Notes: generated by a model from the letters alone, not told the origin. Counted from the stretch's first letter, positions 45,574-55,675 are shown. The stretch: DNA of 64,000 nucleotides from Lacrimispora sphenoides JCM 1415 (GCF_900105615.1 NZ_LT630003.1:5210001-5274000); one strand, 5' to 3'. Numbers and translations are program-made.

Positions 45574-46371
45574 TTACAGGGGTTTGAATTCCGGTTTTCG
45601 TCGGCGGAACTCCGTATAATAGGAAAATCCGCATTGCTTAAGAAGTTCACCCGCTGTCTGAAAGTCTGCTCCTAAATCTTCCGGTATATGGGCGTCGGAA
45701 CCGATTGTTATGATCTCCCCGCCTAATTCCTTATAGCGCTTTAAAATACCGGCACATGGGTTTGGCTGTCCGATCCCTTTCCGGAAACCGGCTGTATTGC
45801 ATTCAATTCCTTTGCCCCGTTCGATAATCGCTCTTAAAATGTCATCTAAAATATCCCTGTATGCTTCGTAGCTGTAGTAACGAGCTTTATTCGGGCCATA
45901 ACGGACGATGTAGTCGATATGGCCTGCTACGTCATAGTTGTCAATATTTTTCACATTATCCAGTGTGGCCTGGAAATACTGAAGATATGCTTTTTGCTCC
46001 TCTCTTCCCTTAAAAAACTCCGGATAAGCAGGATCTTTTCTGTTAATAAAGTGGGTGGAGCCGATAACAAAATCAAAGGGATAGCTTGATAACAATTCCC
46101 TGTAATATTCTTTTAAATGGGTCTGAAGTCCCATTTCGATCCCTATGCGAAGGTCGATGCGGTCTTTGTATTCTTCCCTTAAGGCAGACATTGCTTCAAA
46201 ATACTGGTCCGTCTGAAGGGTAAAATCGATGACAGAGTCCACGTCATAATCGTGGTGGTCCGTAACACAGAGGGAAGCCATTCCAAGACTTATGGCCCGT
46301 TCCAATTGGGTCCGCATTGGGGTTTTGGAGTCTCCTGAAAAATTTGTATGAAAATGATAATCTGGCAGCAT
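45574..46371 (-). CDS. hisJ: PHP-domain histidinol-phosphatase family protein
   Basis: A 265-residue PHP-type phosphatase. The metal-binding motif I is DYHFHTNFSGDS, with VTDHHDYD, an H.DYIVRYG segment and SDAHIPEDLG near the end. The HisJ family removes phosphate from histidinol phosphate in histidine synthesis. No other his gene is adjacent, so a related phosphoesterase role is possible. AAAGGAG precedes the ATG at the minus-strand start. Confidence 0.8.
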   Translation of the reverse strand: MLPDYHFHTNFSGDSKTPMRTQLERAISLGMASLCVTDHHDYDVDSVIDFTLQTDQYFEAMSALREEYKDRIDLRIGIEMGLQTHLKEYYRELLSSYPFDFVIGSTHFINRKDPAYPEFFKGREEQKAYLQYFQATLDNVKNIDNYDVAGHIDYIVRYGPNKARYYSYEAYRDILDDILRAIIERGKGIECNTAGFRKGIGQPNPCAGILKRYKELGGEIITIGSDAHIPEDLGADFQTAGELLKQCGFSYYTEFRRRKPEFKPL

Positions 46372-46633
46372 GGGGTTCTCCTTTCACAAATTAAATTCAT
46401 TATAATCAATCTAAGGAAGAAAAGCAACGCAGGGAAGCGGAGTTTTTATGGAAAGGAATCTGACAAAGTAAAAAAAATCACCTTTTCAGCAAAATAATTA
46501 AATTTAATAATTCATTGACCTGGGATATACTTTAAGAAAACTACCGGTATGAATCAATCCGAACTTTCTTTTGACAACCCCTGCCAAACTCGCTAGAATA
46601 AGGGTGAAAAATCATATGAATGGGGAGGCTGCT

Positions 46634-48373
46634 ATGGCTGGTCTGATGGATGCATGGAAGAATATGAGGATTAAGACAAAAATCCTGATTATGTATTTAA
46701 CGGTCGTATTATTATCCTTTGTAATCACCTTTTCGGTCATATCTGTCATTAACAGCTCCTACACGAAACGAGAAATTCTGGGAGCAGGAACTCAGACGGT
46801 CAGCGCCCTTAAGGGGAATTTGTCCCTGATCTTTGATAATGTGACCCAGTTTTCAAACCTGATCTATTTTGACAGAAATGTTCAGGAGGCTTTAAGAAAT
46901 GTGGATAACAGAGCCATTGATCCGTCTATCCAGAGAACCATCAAGCAAAGTCTGGTGAATATGATCCTGTCAGGGGAGTATATTTCCAGCGTTCTGATTA
47001 TGGATTCCTATCATAATGTGTACAGCTCCTATAAAAAGACACCCAAGGGGATCTACGGAGAAAAGATCCTGGAGTCTGACTGGTACCGGAACTTAAGTGA
47101 GCACAGGGGAAACGGTTTTTTTATGAAAGGAAGCGAGGGGGTCATTGAATTCTATGGAGATACTCCTTATATTACCTATATCCGGGAAATCCGGGATGAA
47201 AATACATATAAGCCTTTGGCAATCCTGCTGGTTACGGTCAATGAGGAAACAATACGCAATTACTTTAATGGGGTCAGCAATTCCAGTGACAGTGACTTTT
47301 ATATCCTGGGCGATGAGGATGAATACATTGTGGCCCCTGGGAATCCCGGACAGCGGACCGGTGAAAACCGGCTGGTGATCACCCAGGACATCGGCATAGA
47401 AAACTGGAAGCTGGCCGGATCCTTTCAACTGGATAATATGACAGCCATGGCGCCCTATTATTCCACCATTATCCTGCTGATTATGTGTATGAACGTTGCT
47501 TTTGTCTTTGTATGCTCGGTCATGCTCACCCGTTTTATCTTCCATCCCCTGTTAAAGGTGGAAAAGCATATGATGCTTGTGGAAAAAGGCCAGTTTGATG
47601 AGATGGAGGTGGACCGGCAGAAAGATGAAATCAATAATCTGAAGCGGGTTTTTAATCATATGGCAAGATCCATAAAAAACCTGATCCAAAAGGTAAAGGA
47701 AGAAGAGCAGATCATTGCAAAGGTGGAACTGGATCTGCTTCAGGCCCAGATTAACCCTCATTTCCTGTACAATACCCTTGATGCGGTATCCGCTCTTGCT
47801 CTCATGCGGGATTATGATAATTGCTTTAAAATGACTCAGGCTCTGGGTAGCTTTTACAGGAACAGCCTAAATAGCGGATTGGATTTTATTACGGTAAAGG
47901 ATGAAATAAGCTGCATACAAAGCTACTTAACCATCTTAAATATCCGCTATGATAATGAAATAAAGGTAGAAGTGGATGTAGAAGAAGAGGTGAAGGACTG
48001 CAGGATATTAAAGCTGCTTTTACAGCCTTTGGTGGAGAACGCGGTCCATCATGGAATCAAGCCAAGGGAAGGAAAAGGAACCGTTTCCATCAAGGCCTTT
48101 TCCGATGAGGATGAAATTATTTTTCTGGTGTCTGATGACGGGGTCGGCATGAGCGAGGAAAAGATCGAAGAAATCATGGAAGGCAGGACAGTGACCGGTA
48201 AGTCAGGATTCGGCCTTTATAACCTGATGCAGCGGATTACCCTGTATCATGGGATCAGACAGCCGGTTCTTATCCATAGTGAGATCGGAAATGGAACGGA
48301 AATAGCAGTAAGAGTAAAGCGAATGGAAGCAAAGGGGTTGGAACATGGAGATCAAGGTACTGATTGTGGATGA
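46634..48373 (+). CDS. YesM-type sensor histidine kinase
   Basis: A 579-residue membrane kinase: TM1 (about 20-42), an extracellular sensor domain (about 45-275), TM2 (about 280-302), HAMP (about 300-355), the His_kinase domain with His376 in QINPHFLYNT, and an HATPase_c with LVENAVHHG and DDGVGM. GGGGAGG at 46622-46628 sets the ATG at 46634 over earlier in-frame ATGs. It overlaps the response regulator gene by 29 bases and probably senses the sugar taken up by the ABC operon that follows. Confidence 0.92.
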   Translation: MAGLMDAWKNMRIKTKILIMYLTVVLLSFVITFSVISVINSSYTKREILGAGTQTVSALKGNLSLIFDNVTQFSNLIYFDRNVQEALRNVDNRAIDPSIQRTIKQSLVNMILSGEYISSVLIMDSYHNVYSSYKKTPKGIYGEKILESDWYRNLSEHRGNGFFMKGSEGVIEFYGDTPYITYIREIRDENTYKPLAILLVTVNEETIRNYFNGVSNSSDSDFYILGDEDEYIVAPGNPGQRTGENRLVITQDIGIENWKLAGSFQLDNMTAMAPYYSTIILLIMCMNVAFVFVCSVMLTRFIFHPLLKVEKHMMLVEKGQFDEMEVDRQKDEINNLKRVFNHMARSIKNLIQKVKEEEQIIAKVELDLLQAQINPHFLYNTLDAVSALALMRDYDNCFKMTQALGSFYRNSLNSGLDFITVKDEISCIQSYLTILNIRYDNEIKVEVDVEEEVKDCRILKLLLQPLVENAVHHGIKPREGKGTVSIKAFSDEDEIIFLVSDDGVGMSEEKIEEIMEGRTVTGKSGFGLYNLMQRITLYHGIRQPVLIHSEIGNGTEIAVRVKRMEAKGLEHGDQGTDCG

Positions 48374-49913
48374 TGAAAAACTGGAACGGGTGCTGATCAA
48401 ACGGGGATTTCCCTGGGAAGATCATGGATTTTCAGTCATCGGGGAGGCTTCCTCCGGTACGGAAGCATTGGAATTTATAAAATACAGAAAGCCGGAGTTG
48501 GTTATAACCGATATCAATATGTCCCATATGGATGGTCTGGAGCTTGCGGAACATATTTCAGCTTTGGATGAGAACATTCATGTAATCATGATCACAGGAT
48601 ACCGGGAATTTGAATATGCAAGGCGGGCGGTAAAGCTGGGGGTAGAGGATTTTCTGTTAAAGCCCATTGATATGAATGAGCTGAAGGAAATCGCTCTTAA
48701 GATCAGGGGAAAAATCATAAAGGAAAAGGACCACCGTAAGGAGGTGGAGATGTTAAAGCAGAGTGTGTCCGCCGACCAGGACATTTTAATGGAAAGCTTC
48801 TTTCAGCGGCTGGTGGAAAAGCGGACCAGTGAGGAGGAAGCGGAGAAAAAGCTTCTTGCCTATGGCTGTGAAGCGCTGTTAGAAGGGTGCTGCTGCCTAA
48901 ACCTCCACTTAAAAGAGGAACAGTCAGGGGAAGCAGACGGCAGCCTCCATAAAAGGGCCATGGAACTCCTTGGCAGGGATCCTATTGACGGGACCATATC
49001 TTTTCTTCATTATATGAAAAATATTATCTTGTTTTGTACGGTCAGGCGATTAACGGACAGCGGGGAAATCGCATGGAAAATCCATCAAATGCTGAGGGAA
49101 AACAACATTGATTCCACCATTGGCATCAGCCGCAGCCATGAGGGCTATGAGGGAATTGCAGAAGCATTTGCCGAATCGGAACATGCCCTCAGCGCATCGG
49201 TGCTTTTAGGGAATAACAGGATTATCACATACGGAGAATATATGCATATTATGGAAAAAAATCCGGATAAGCTGTCCTTTGACTGGGAGGACTTCCTATT
49301 TTCCCTGACCAATGGAATTTCCGACAGGGTATCTGCTGCAATCGAGGATTATGTGGAAGGAGTCAGGAATTCAAGGGTAACGGAAGTGGAATATTTAAGG
49401 CTTACGGTTATGGATTTAATGTCCAAGGCCGGAAGCACCCTTAATAAGTATGGGGTCAGCTTGGAACAGCTCATAGGAGAAGACCGTCTGTATGAATCCA
49501 TACAATCCATACAGACGGTGGAAGAGTGCCGGCCGTTTCTGGATGAATCCATCCATATGATTCTGAACTATCATAACAGCAAGAAATCAAAGCAGGGAAA
49601 TAAGGTGGTAAACGAGGCCCTGGAATATATCGATAAAAACTTTTGCGATCCTGCTCTTACTCTTAAATCCGTAGCATCGGCTGTTTTTTCCAATGAAAGC
49701 TATTTAAGCAGAGTATTTAAAAAAGAGGCCGGACAGAGCCTGATTGAATATGTCCTGAAAAAAAGGATTGAAGAGAGCATCCGCCTTCTTAATACAACGG
49801 ATTACAAAGTATACGAAATAGCAGAAAAGGTGGGATTCCGGGATTCCCATTACTTTGGCATCTGTTTTAAAAAGCATGTGGGAGTAACCGTTAAGGAGTA
49901 TAAGCAAAGGTAG
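48345..49913 (+). CDS. YesN-type response regulator (REC + AraC)
   Basis: A 522-residue regulator. The receiver domain (1-120) has Asp10/Asp11 and phosphoacceptor Asp56 in VITDINMS. A long linker follows (about 130-415), then a C-terminal AraC-type double HTH (about 420-522, LKSVASAVFSNESYLSRVFKK and KVYEIAEKVGFRDSHYFGICFKK). Its partner is the preceding kinase. The ABC operon 103 bases downstream is its likely target. Confidence 0.92.
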   Translation: MEIKVLIVDDEKLERVLIKRGFPWEDHGFSVIGEASSGTEALEFIKYRKPELVITDINMSHMDGLELAEHISALDENIHVIMITGYREFEYARRAVKLGVEDFLLKPIDMNELKEIALKIRGKIIKEKDHRKEVEMLKQSVSADQDILMESFFQRLVEKRTSEEEAEKKLLAYGCEALLEGCCCLNLHLKEEQSGEADGSLHKRAMELLGRDPIDGTISFLHYMKNIILFCTVRRLTDSGEIAWKIHQMLRENNIDSTIGISRSHEGYEGIAEAFAESEHALSASVLLGNNRIITYGEYMHIMEKNPDKLSFDWEDFLFSLTNGISDRVSAAIEDYVEGVRNSRVTEVEYLRLTVMDLMSKAGSTLNKYGVSLEQLIGEDRLYESIQSIQTVEECRPFLDESIHMILNYHNSKKSKQGNKVVNEALEYIDKNFCDPALTLKSVASAVFSNESYLSRVFKKEAGQSLIEYVLKKRIEESIRLLNTTDYKVYEIAEKVGFRDSHYFGICFKKHVGVTVKEYKQR

Positions 49914-49947
49914 TAAAATTTCTAACCTTTTGGGTCAAAATATTTAA

Positions 49948-49976
49948 TTGAGTTAAAAAAAGAGTTTCGATATACT
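49948..49976 (+). promoter_or_regulatory. Promoter of the second sugar ABC operon
   Basis: TTGAGT (49948-49953), 17-base spacer, TATACT (49971-49976), 40 bases before the binding-protein ATG. It allows the importer to be expressed apart from the regulators, presumably activated by the AraC-type regulator. Confidence 0.7.
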
Positions 49977-50016
49977 GATATCAGAAGGAAACAAAGAAAC
50001 CCAGGAGGAGATTGAG

Positions 50017-51342
50017 ATGAAAAAAAGTTTATTAAAAAGAGTTTCGGCCGTTGCACTTACGGTAGCTCTGGCTGCAGGTATGACAGGCTGTGGAAGCAAA
50101 GGCAGTGCGGCTCCGACGAACGCCGGCAGTTCAGGGGAGGGAAAGACAGAAAAGACCGTTTTAAATGTCTGGCACCAGTGGTCCAATGATACCAATGAAC
50201 TAAAGAAAAAATATGACGAGGCGGTTGCCGCTTATTTGGCAGAAAACCCCAATGTGGAAATCAACACCCAGACCCTGGATACGGAGGCTTATAAGACGAA
50301 GATATCCGCAGAGTTTGCAGGAGATGCAAAAGGAATTGATGTGTTCTATTACTGGGGAGCAGGAACCGCGAGAAAGATGATCAATGCGGATAAACTCCTT
50401 CCTCTGGATTCCTATATCACAGATGATATTAAGGGAAAACTTCTGGAGGGCTCTACGGCAGCTTTTGAATACAATGGAAAAACTTATTCTCTTCCTTCCT
50501 TTTCCTGGTACATGACCTTATACTGCAATAAGGCCTTATTTGATCAGGCAGGAGCAGAGCTTCCAGATACATACGACAAACTGGTAACCGCAGTTGAAAA
50601 GCTGAAGGCTCTTGATGGGGTGACCCCTCTGGCTTCCGGCGCAAAGGATGGCTGGAATGCGGCATTCATCTATCAGGCACTGGCACTGAGGACCGTAGGG
50701 GCAGAGGAAATCAACAAGATGCTTTCCGGCCAGGCTCCCTTTGAAGGAGAGGGCTACGCGGAAGCGGCGGATAAGGTCCAGGAATTATACAAGATGGGGG
50801 CATTTGGGGCCAATCCTCTGGAGCAGGGCAATGATGATGCCAATGCAGCCTTTGGAACCGGAAGGGCAGCCATGAGGCTTATGGGAAGCTGGTTTGCAAA
50901 TGGAATTTATACAGATAAGGCCGTTACCATCAATCCGGAGGATGTGGTGGCAATGAAAATCCCCATGATTACCGGCAAAGGAAATGAAACCGATTATTGC
51001 GGCGGATTCGTAGAATCCTTCTGGGTAAACAAGAGCACGAAGAATCCGGATGAGGCAGCTAAATTCGCAATCTACATAAACGAAAAGATGGGTGAAGCTG
51101 CTTATGAGTCAGGCTCAGGGTTCAGCGGTTGGAAAACAGAGGTGGATGAAAAGGGTTTAAATCCTCTTTTTGTACAGATCAAGGATCTCCTTTCCCAAGG
51201 AAAGACCTCAGTCCTTGCATGGGATACCTCTCTTGATGCGGAACCTGCCACCATTCACAATGAACAGGTGCAGACCCTGTTCGCTCCAGGTGCCGATACA
51301 GGTGAGTTTATAAAGGAACATGAAGCAGCTATTAATAAGTAA
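50017..51342 (+). CDS. Sugar ABC transporter substrate-binding lipoprotein
   Basis: A 441-residue family 1 binding protein. Lipobox MTGC (Cys25) is followed by a Gly/Ser/Ala linker, then VLNVWHQWSNDTNELKK as the first strand of the binding domain. AGGAGG sets the ATG. It serves the permeases downstream. Ligand unknown; the motif set fits multi-sugar importers of oligosaccharides. Confidence 0.92.
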   Translation: MKKSLLKRVSAVALTVALAAGMTGCGSKGSAAPTNAGSSGEGKTEKTVLNVWHQWSNDTNELKKKYDEAVAAYLAENPNVEINTQTLDTEAYKTKISAEFAGDAKGIDVFYYWGAGTARKMINADKLLPLDSYITDDIKGKLLEGSTAAFEYNGKTYSLPSFSWYMTLYCNKALFDQAGAELPDTYDKLVTAVEKLKALDGVTPLASGAKDGWNAAFIYQALALRTVGAEEINKMLSGQAPFEGEGYAEAADKVQELYKMGAFGANPLEQGNDDANAAFGTGRAAMRLMGSWFANGIYTDKAVTINPEDVVAMKIPMITGKGNETDYCGGFVESFWVNKSTKNPDEAAKFAIYINEKMGEAAYESGSGFSGWKTEVDEKGLNPLFVQIKDLLSQGKTSVLAWDTSLDAEPATIHNEQVQTLFAPGADTGEFIKEHEAAINK

Positions 51343-51355
51343 GTAAGAGCAAAGG

Positions 51356-51391
51356 GGGTATCGCTTACAGAAACAGGCGATACCCATTTTT
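51356..51391 (+). terminator. Partial terminator inside the second sugar ABC operon
   Basis: GGGTATCGC (51356-51364) pairs perfectly with GCGATACCC (51377-51385) and ATTTTTT follows. Lying between the binding protein and the permeases, it probably limits readthrough so that the binding protein is made in excess. Confidence 0.8.
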
Positions 51392-51410
51392 TATCCAAAG
51401 GAGATTGACC

Positions 51411-52304
51411 ATGAATAACATGTTGGGAAAAAAGAGCTTTGTGGCCTGTTTTGTGCTGCCTGCGCTCATCCTGTTTATCAGCTTTAGTATGATCCCCCTT
51501 TTTATTTCCGGAGCCTACAGTCTGTTCCAGTACGATGGCATGGGGAAAATGAAGTTTATCGGACTTGGGAATTACATAAGGCTGTTTGCAGAGGACCGCC
51601 ACTTTGTGAAGGCCGTTATAAATTCCTTTCTTTTAGTGGGCGCATCCTTACTCATTCAGCTGCCCATCTCCCTTTTTCTGGCAATGGTCCTTGCAAGGGG
51701 AGTAAAAGGAGAAAAGTTCTTTCGTACCGTTTACTTTTTGCCGGTGGTCATTTCCAGTATGGTGATCGGTCAGCTTTGGATGAAGATGTTCAACAGCGAA
51801 TATGGGCTTTTAAACCATTTAATCCGTTCTCTGGGAGCCTCTGATTTCAGCTATTCCTGGCTCTCCAATCCCAAGACTGCATTTCTCTCCACTTTGATTC
51901 CTGCAGTGTGGCAGTATATTGGCTACCACATGCTGATTTTTTATGCAGGGATCAAATCCATTTCTCAGGATTATTATGAGGCGGCTCAAATCGACGGTGC
52001 CAGTAAGTGGCAGGTGAATACAAAGATTACCCTGCCTCTCTTAGCGCCGGTGATTAAGACCTGCGTCATATTCTCCATTACCGGTTCCCTAAGGGCCTTT
52101 GACTTAATCTATGTCATGACCGGAGGCGGCCCAAACCATGCCAGTGAAGTGCCTGCAACCCTGATGTACAACAATTTATTCCGCAGAGGCCTATATGGGT
52201 ATGGAAGCGCACAGGCATTTTTCATTGTAGTGGAATGCCTGCTGCTTACCTTTATTGTAAGCAGGCTGTTTAAAAAAGCGGAAGAAAATGCATCAGCTAT
52301 ATAA
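51411..52304 (+). CDS. Sugar ABC transporter permease (MalF/UgpA type)
   Basis: A 297-residue permease with six TM helices and the EAA loop YEAAQIDGA.....F.KITLPLLAPVI pattern (about residues 186-215). AAGGAG at about 51397-51402 selects the ATG at 51411. It stands after the attenuator and pairs with the next gene. Confidence 0.9.
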   Translation: MNNMLGKKSFVACFVLPALILFISFSMIPLFISGAYSLFQYDGMGKMKFIGLGNYIRLFAEDRHFVKAVINSFLLVGASLLIQLPISLFLAMVLARGVKGEKFFRTVYFLPVVISSMVIGQLWMKMFNSEYGLLNHLIRSLGASDFSYSWLSNPKTAFLSTLIPAVWQYIGYHMLIFYAGIKSISQDYYEAAQIDGASKWQVNTKITLPLLAPVIKTCVIFSITGSLRAFDLIYVMTGGGPNHASEVPATLMYNNLFRRGLYGYGSAQAFFIVVECLLLTFIVSRLFKKAEENASAI

Positions 52305-52320
52305 ATGAGGAGGCGGTCCT

Positions 52321-53142
52321 ATGAAGATGAAAAAAAAGATAAAGTTTTTGCTGCTGTGCCTCATTGCACTGACTCAGCTTTTTCCCTTATATTGGCTTTT
52401 TACCTTTTCCTTAAAAAGCAATGGAGAGATATTTGGAGAAAACCCCATCGGGCTTCCCCAGATCTGGAGATGGGAAAATTACGGAAATGCATTTACCCAG
52501 ACAAACCTAATCCGGTACTTTTTAAACTCCGTATTCTATTCCATGGCAACCGTGGCCGTTGCTGGAATTTTATCTGCCATGGCTGCTTACGCCATAGCCA
52601 GAATGAAATGGAAGCTTAAATCCCTGGTATTTGGAATTTTCGCATTGGGAATTATGATTCCGGCCCAGGCCGCACTGCTGCCCCTGTTTCAGGTACTTGA
52701 TAAGACTGGTTTAAAGGGCGGATACTTAGGACTTTTGATTCCTTATATTGCGGGAGCTCTTCCCATGAGCATCATGATATTAATCGGATTTTACAAAAGC
52801 ATACCCATAGAAATAGAAGAGGCAGCCTGTATTGATGGCTGCGGGATTTTCCGGTGCTTTGCAACCATTATACTTCCCATCGTCAAGCCGGCGATTGCCA
52901 CAGCTTCTATTTTTACATTTTTAGGGACCTGGAACGAGTTAATGTTAGCCAATACCTTTGTGGACAGCGACCGTTACCGGACCTTGCCTGTGGGCATCAT
53001 GTCCTTTGCAGGTCAATATTCCACTGATTGGGGGTTGATCGGAGCGGGCATGGTCATTGCCACTCTGCCCACCATTGTTATTTATTTTATACTGAGCAAT
53101 CAGATTCAGGATAGCCTGGTTGCAGGTGCGGTGAAAGGATGA
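52321..53142 (+). CDS. Sugar ABC transporter permease (MalG/UgpE type)
   Basis: A 273-residue permease with six TM helices and the EAA loop EEAACIDGCGIF....TIILPIVKPAI. GAGGAGG lies within 10 bases of the ATG. As in the first importer there is no ATPase in the operon; the gene at 8690-9802 is the likely energiser. Confidence 0.9.
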   Translation: MKMKKKIKFLLLCLIALTQLFPLYWLFTFSLKSNGEIFGENPIGLPQIWRWENYGNAFTQTNLIRYFLNSVFYSMATVAVAGILSAMAAYAIARMKWKLKSLVFGIFALGIMIPAQAALLPLFQVLDKTGLKGGYLGLLIPYIAGALPMSIMILIGFYKSIPIEIEEAACIDGCGIFRCFATIILPIVKPAIATASIFTFLGTWNELMLANTFVDSDRYRTLPVGIMSFAGQYSTDWGLIGAGMVIATLPTIVIYFILSNQIQDSLVAGAVKG

Positions 53143-53253
53143 TAAAATTATGCTTGATAAAAGAGGAAGAGGTTTATTGGGGCTGATGCTATGAATGAAG
53201 ATTAGCTCCTGCATTCCTGCCAGTTGTAATATTCTGAAAGGTGAAAGGTACGT

Positions 53254-53781
53254 ATGAACATTATTATTGAGAAGGGAACAAAATACGACATTGATCAGCT
53301 TGAGCAGCTCTATGACGATCTGAATGATTTTCTGGAGACTGGCATTAACTATCCCGGTTGGAGGAAAGGTATATATCCGGCCCGTGAAGATGCAGTTAAC
53401 GGTGTTGCAAATGAAAATCTTTATGTTGCAAAGGCTGCAGGAAAGATCGTAGGTTCATTGATATTAAGTCATGAGCCGGAGTCTGCTTATCATAAGGTGC
53501 AATGGGGGATAAATGCTGACTATTCCGATATATTTGTGATTTATACGTTTGCTGTTCATTCTGAATACCTTAAAAATGGAGTTGGCATGGCGCTGATGGA
53601 TTTTGCAGTTCAACATGGGCTGAAAGAACACGCAAAAGCGATCCGCCTTGATGTTTATGACAAGAACTTACCTGCTGTTAAGCTGTATGAAAAATGTGGA
53701 TTTACGTATGTGGACACCGTAGATCTGGGACTTGGAAACTATGGATTGCATTGGTTTAAGTTATATGAAAAAATATTGTAA
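53254..53781 (+). CDS. GNAT family N-acetyltransferase
   Basis: A 175-residue acetyltransferase. The acetyl-CoA loop is seen as VHSEYLKNGVGMALMDFA and the C-terminal motif as NLPAVKLYEKCGFTYVDTV. It starts 111 bases after the last permease, with GGTGAAAGG before the ATG, so it may be cotranscribed with the sugar operon. Substrate unknown. Confidence 0.85.
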   Translation: MNIIIEKGTKYDIDQLEQLYDDLNDFLETGINYPGWRKGIYPAREDAVNGVANENLYVAKAAGKIVGSLILSHEPESAYHKVQWGINADYSDIFVIYTFAVHSEYLKNGVGMALMDFAVQHGLKEHAKAIRLDVYDKNLPAVKLYEKCGFTYVDTVDLGLGNYGLHWFKLYEKIL

Positions 53782-53799
53782 ATTTCTCCATGGCAAGAG

Positions 53800-53836
53800 C
53801 CGCCCGCTGATTTTCGATCAGCAGGGCGGTTTTTTG
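53800..53836 (+). terminator. Terminator after the acetyltransferase
   Basis: CCGCCC and CTGAT (53800-53811) pair with ATCAG and GGGCGG (53817-53829) with a small bulge, then TTTTTT. Confidence 0.85.
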
Positions 53837-53898
53837 GTTTGAACGGATATTGGTTTTACCTATATTTCACCAAAATTTTACATAATTTTTAAAAAACA

Positions 53899-53928
53899 TT
53901 GAAAAAGCAATTCCGCCTATGTTATATT
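53899..53928 (+). promoter_or_regulatory. Promoter of the Na/phosphate symporter gene
   Basis: TTGAAA (53899-53904), 18-base spacer, TATATT (53923-53928). The leader then carries a CTTCC/GGAAG hairpin (about 53941-53960) before AAGGAGG. Confidence 0.55.
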
Positions 53929-54004
53929 TTAAACTGTGCGTCTTCCGGAGAGAGGAAGGCGTGCTGGAATAAAAACATAATCAGTGTTTATAAGGAGGTA
54001 CTAC

Positions 54005-55675
54005 ATGTCTGTAAATGACATATCGAGTCTGTTTGGTTTTATGGGGGGACTGGGAATGTTCCTGTATGGCATGAATACCATGGCAGACGGCATGCAGAAG
54101 AGCGCAGGAAGCAGGATGAGCCGTATTTTGGGAATGCTTACAAACAACCGTTTCCTGGCGGTGCTTCTGGGCGCACTTATCACGGCAATAATCCAGAGCA
54201 GCGGAGCGACCACGGTCATGGTGGTCGGCTTTGTAAGCGCCGGGGTGCTTAATTTGACCCAGGCGGTCGGCGTTATCATGGGGGCTAACATTGGAACCAC
54301 TATTACGGCCTGGATCGTATCCATGAATCAGCTGGGAGATGCATTTTCCATATTACAGCCCTCCTTCTGGGCCCCTCTTTTTATTGGAATCGGAGCGGTT
54401 CTTCTGCTGTTTGGCAATAAACAGAGGATGAAAACCATAGGAGAGATTCTGGTGGGCCTTGGCATGCTGTTTGTTGGCCTGGATTTTATGTCAGGAGCAA
54501 TCTCTCCCTATACCGATGCCCCTATTTTTTCAGAGGCATTCCGGCTGTTAGGAAGAAATCCTTTGCTGGGCATGCTGATCGGCGCCTTGGTAACGGCTCT
54601 TCTTCAAAGCTCTTCCGCATCGGTAGGAATCCTTCAGACCCTTGCCATGAACGGTGTAGTTACTACCAATGCAGCTATATTTATCACTCTCGGCCAGAAC
54701 ATCGGTTCCTGCGTGACTGCCCTCATTTCCAGTATTGGTGGATCCAGGACTGCAAAGCGGGCAGCAGTGATCCATTTGTCCTTTAATGTGCTGGGAGCTC
54801 TTATTTTTGGCATCGGTTCTTTTGTCCTTTTTATGGTTACCCCGGCTTTGGCGGCCCATAACATCACTGCAGTACAGATTTCCATATTCCATACCTTCTT
54901 TAACCTGACAAATACACTCATCCTGTTCCCCTTTGCGAAACAGCTGGTGGACTTATCCGGATTTGTTGTTCCGGAGAGAGGAACCGATGATGGAGAGACG
55001 GCGGGAGAGGAAGCCGTAACCATGAAGCACCTGGATGAGAGAATCTTTGAGTCTCCCGCTTTTGCGGTAGAAACAGCCTCCATGGAGGTGGTACATATGG
55101 GACAGATCACTTTGGAAAATGTAAAGCTTGCCATGGACGCGGTCCTCACGAAAAATGCGGATAAAGTAAAAGAAGTGTATAAAATAGAAAAGACGATCAA
55201 TAATATGGAAAAGATGTTGATGGAATATCTGGTCAAAATCGACAATCTGTCCCTGACAGAGGAGCAAAAATTGGTAGTCAACAACTTATTTTACAGTATT
55301 AATGATATAGAACGAGTAGGCGACCACGCAGAAAACCTGGCGGAGCAGGCGGAATATATGGTTCAGCATGAAATCAGTTTCTCCGGTACCGGTGCCTCTG
55401 ATCTGGAGGTCATCTGTCAGGCAGCTTATAACTCCTTTTTTCATTCCATCGAAGCCAGAAGAAAAGGTGACATGGAAGATATCCGTAAGGTGAGCAAGTG
55501 GGAGGATGAAGTGGACCTTCTTGAGGAGGAGCTTAGGGAAAAGCATATTGAACGACTTTCCTCAGGCGGTTGCAATCCCTCGGCAGGTGTTGTGTTCCTG
55601 GAGCTTATCAGCAATCTGGAACGTATTTCCGACCATTCTTATAATCTGGCCAGCTATGTAAAGAGTGAGGTTTAA
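54005..55675 (+). CDS. Na/phosphate symporter family protein (NptA/YjbB type) with PhoU domain
   Basis: A 556-residue protein. Two Na/Pi cotransporter repeats have the QSS motifs IIQSSGATTVM and LLQSSSASVGI (about 50-200), with eight to nine TM helices in total to about residue 310. A cytoplasmic C-terminal PhoU-like helical domain (about 345-550) follows. It moves phosphate with sodium. AAGGAGG selects the ATG at 54005. A single-gene unit. Confidence 0.9.
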   Translation: MSVNDISSLFGFMGGLGMFLYGMNTMADGMQKSAGSRMSRILGMLTNNRFLAVLLGALITAIIQSSGATTVMVVGFVSAGVLNLTQAVGVIMGANIGTTITAWIVSMNQLGDAFSILQPSFWAPLFIGIGAVLLLFGNKQRMKTIGEILVGLGMLFVGLDFMSGAISPYTDAPIFSEAFRLLGRNPLLGMLIGALVTALLQSSSASVGILQTLAMNGVVTTNAAIFITLGQNIGSCVTALISSIGGSRTAKRAAVIHLSFNVLGALIFGIGSFVLFMVTPALAAHNITAVQISIFHTFFNLTNTLILFPFAKQLVDLSGFVVPERGTDDGETAGEEAVTMKHLDERIFESPAFAVETASMEVVHMGQITLENVKLAMDAVLTKNADKVKEVYKIEKTINNMEKMLMEYLVKIDNLSLTEEQKLVVNNLFYSINDIERVGDHAENLAEQAEYMVQHEISFSGTGASDLEVICQAAYNSFFHSIEARRKGDMEDIRKVSKWEDEVDLLEEELREKHIERLSSGGCNPSAGVVFLELISNLERISDHSYNLASYVKSEV

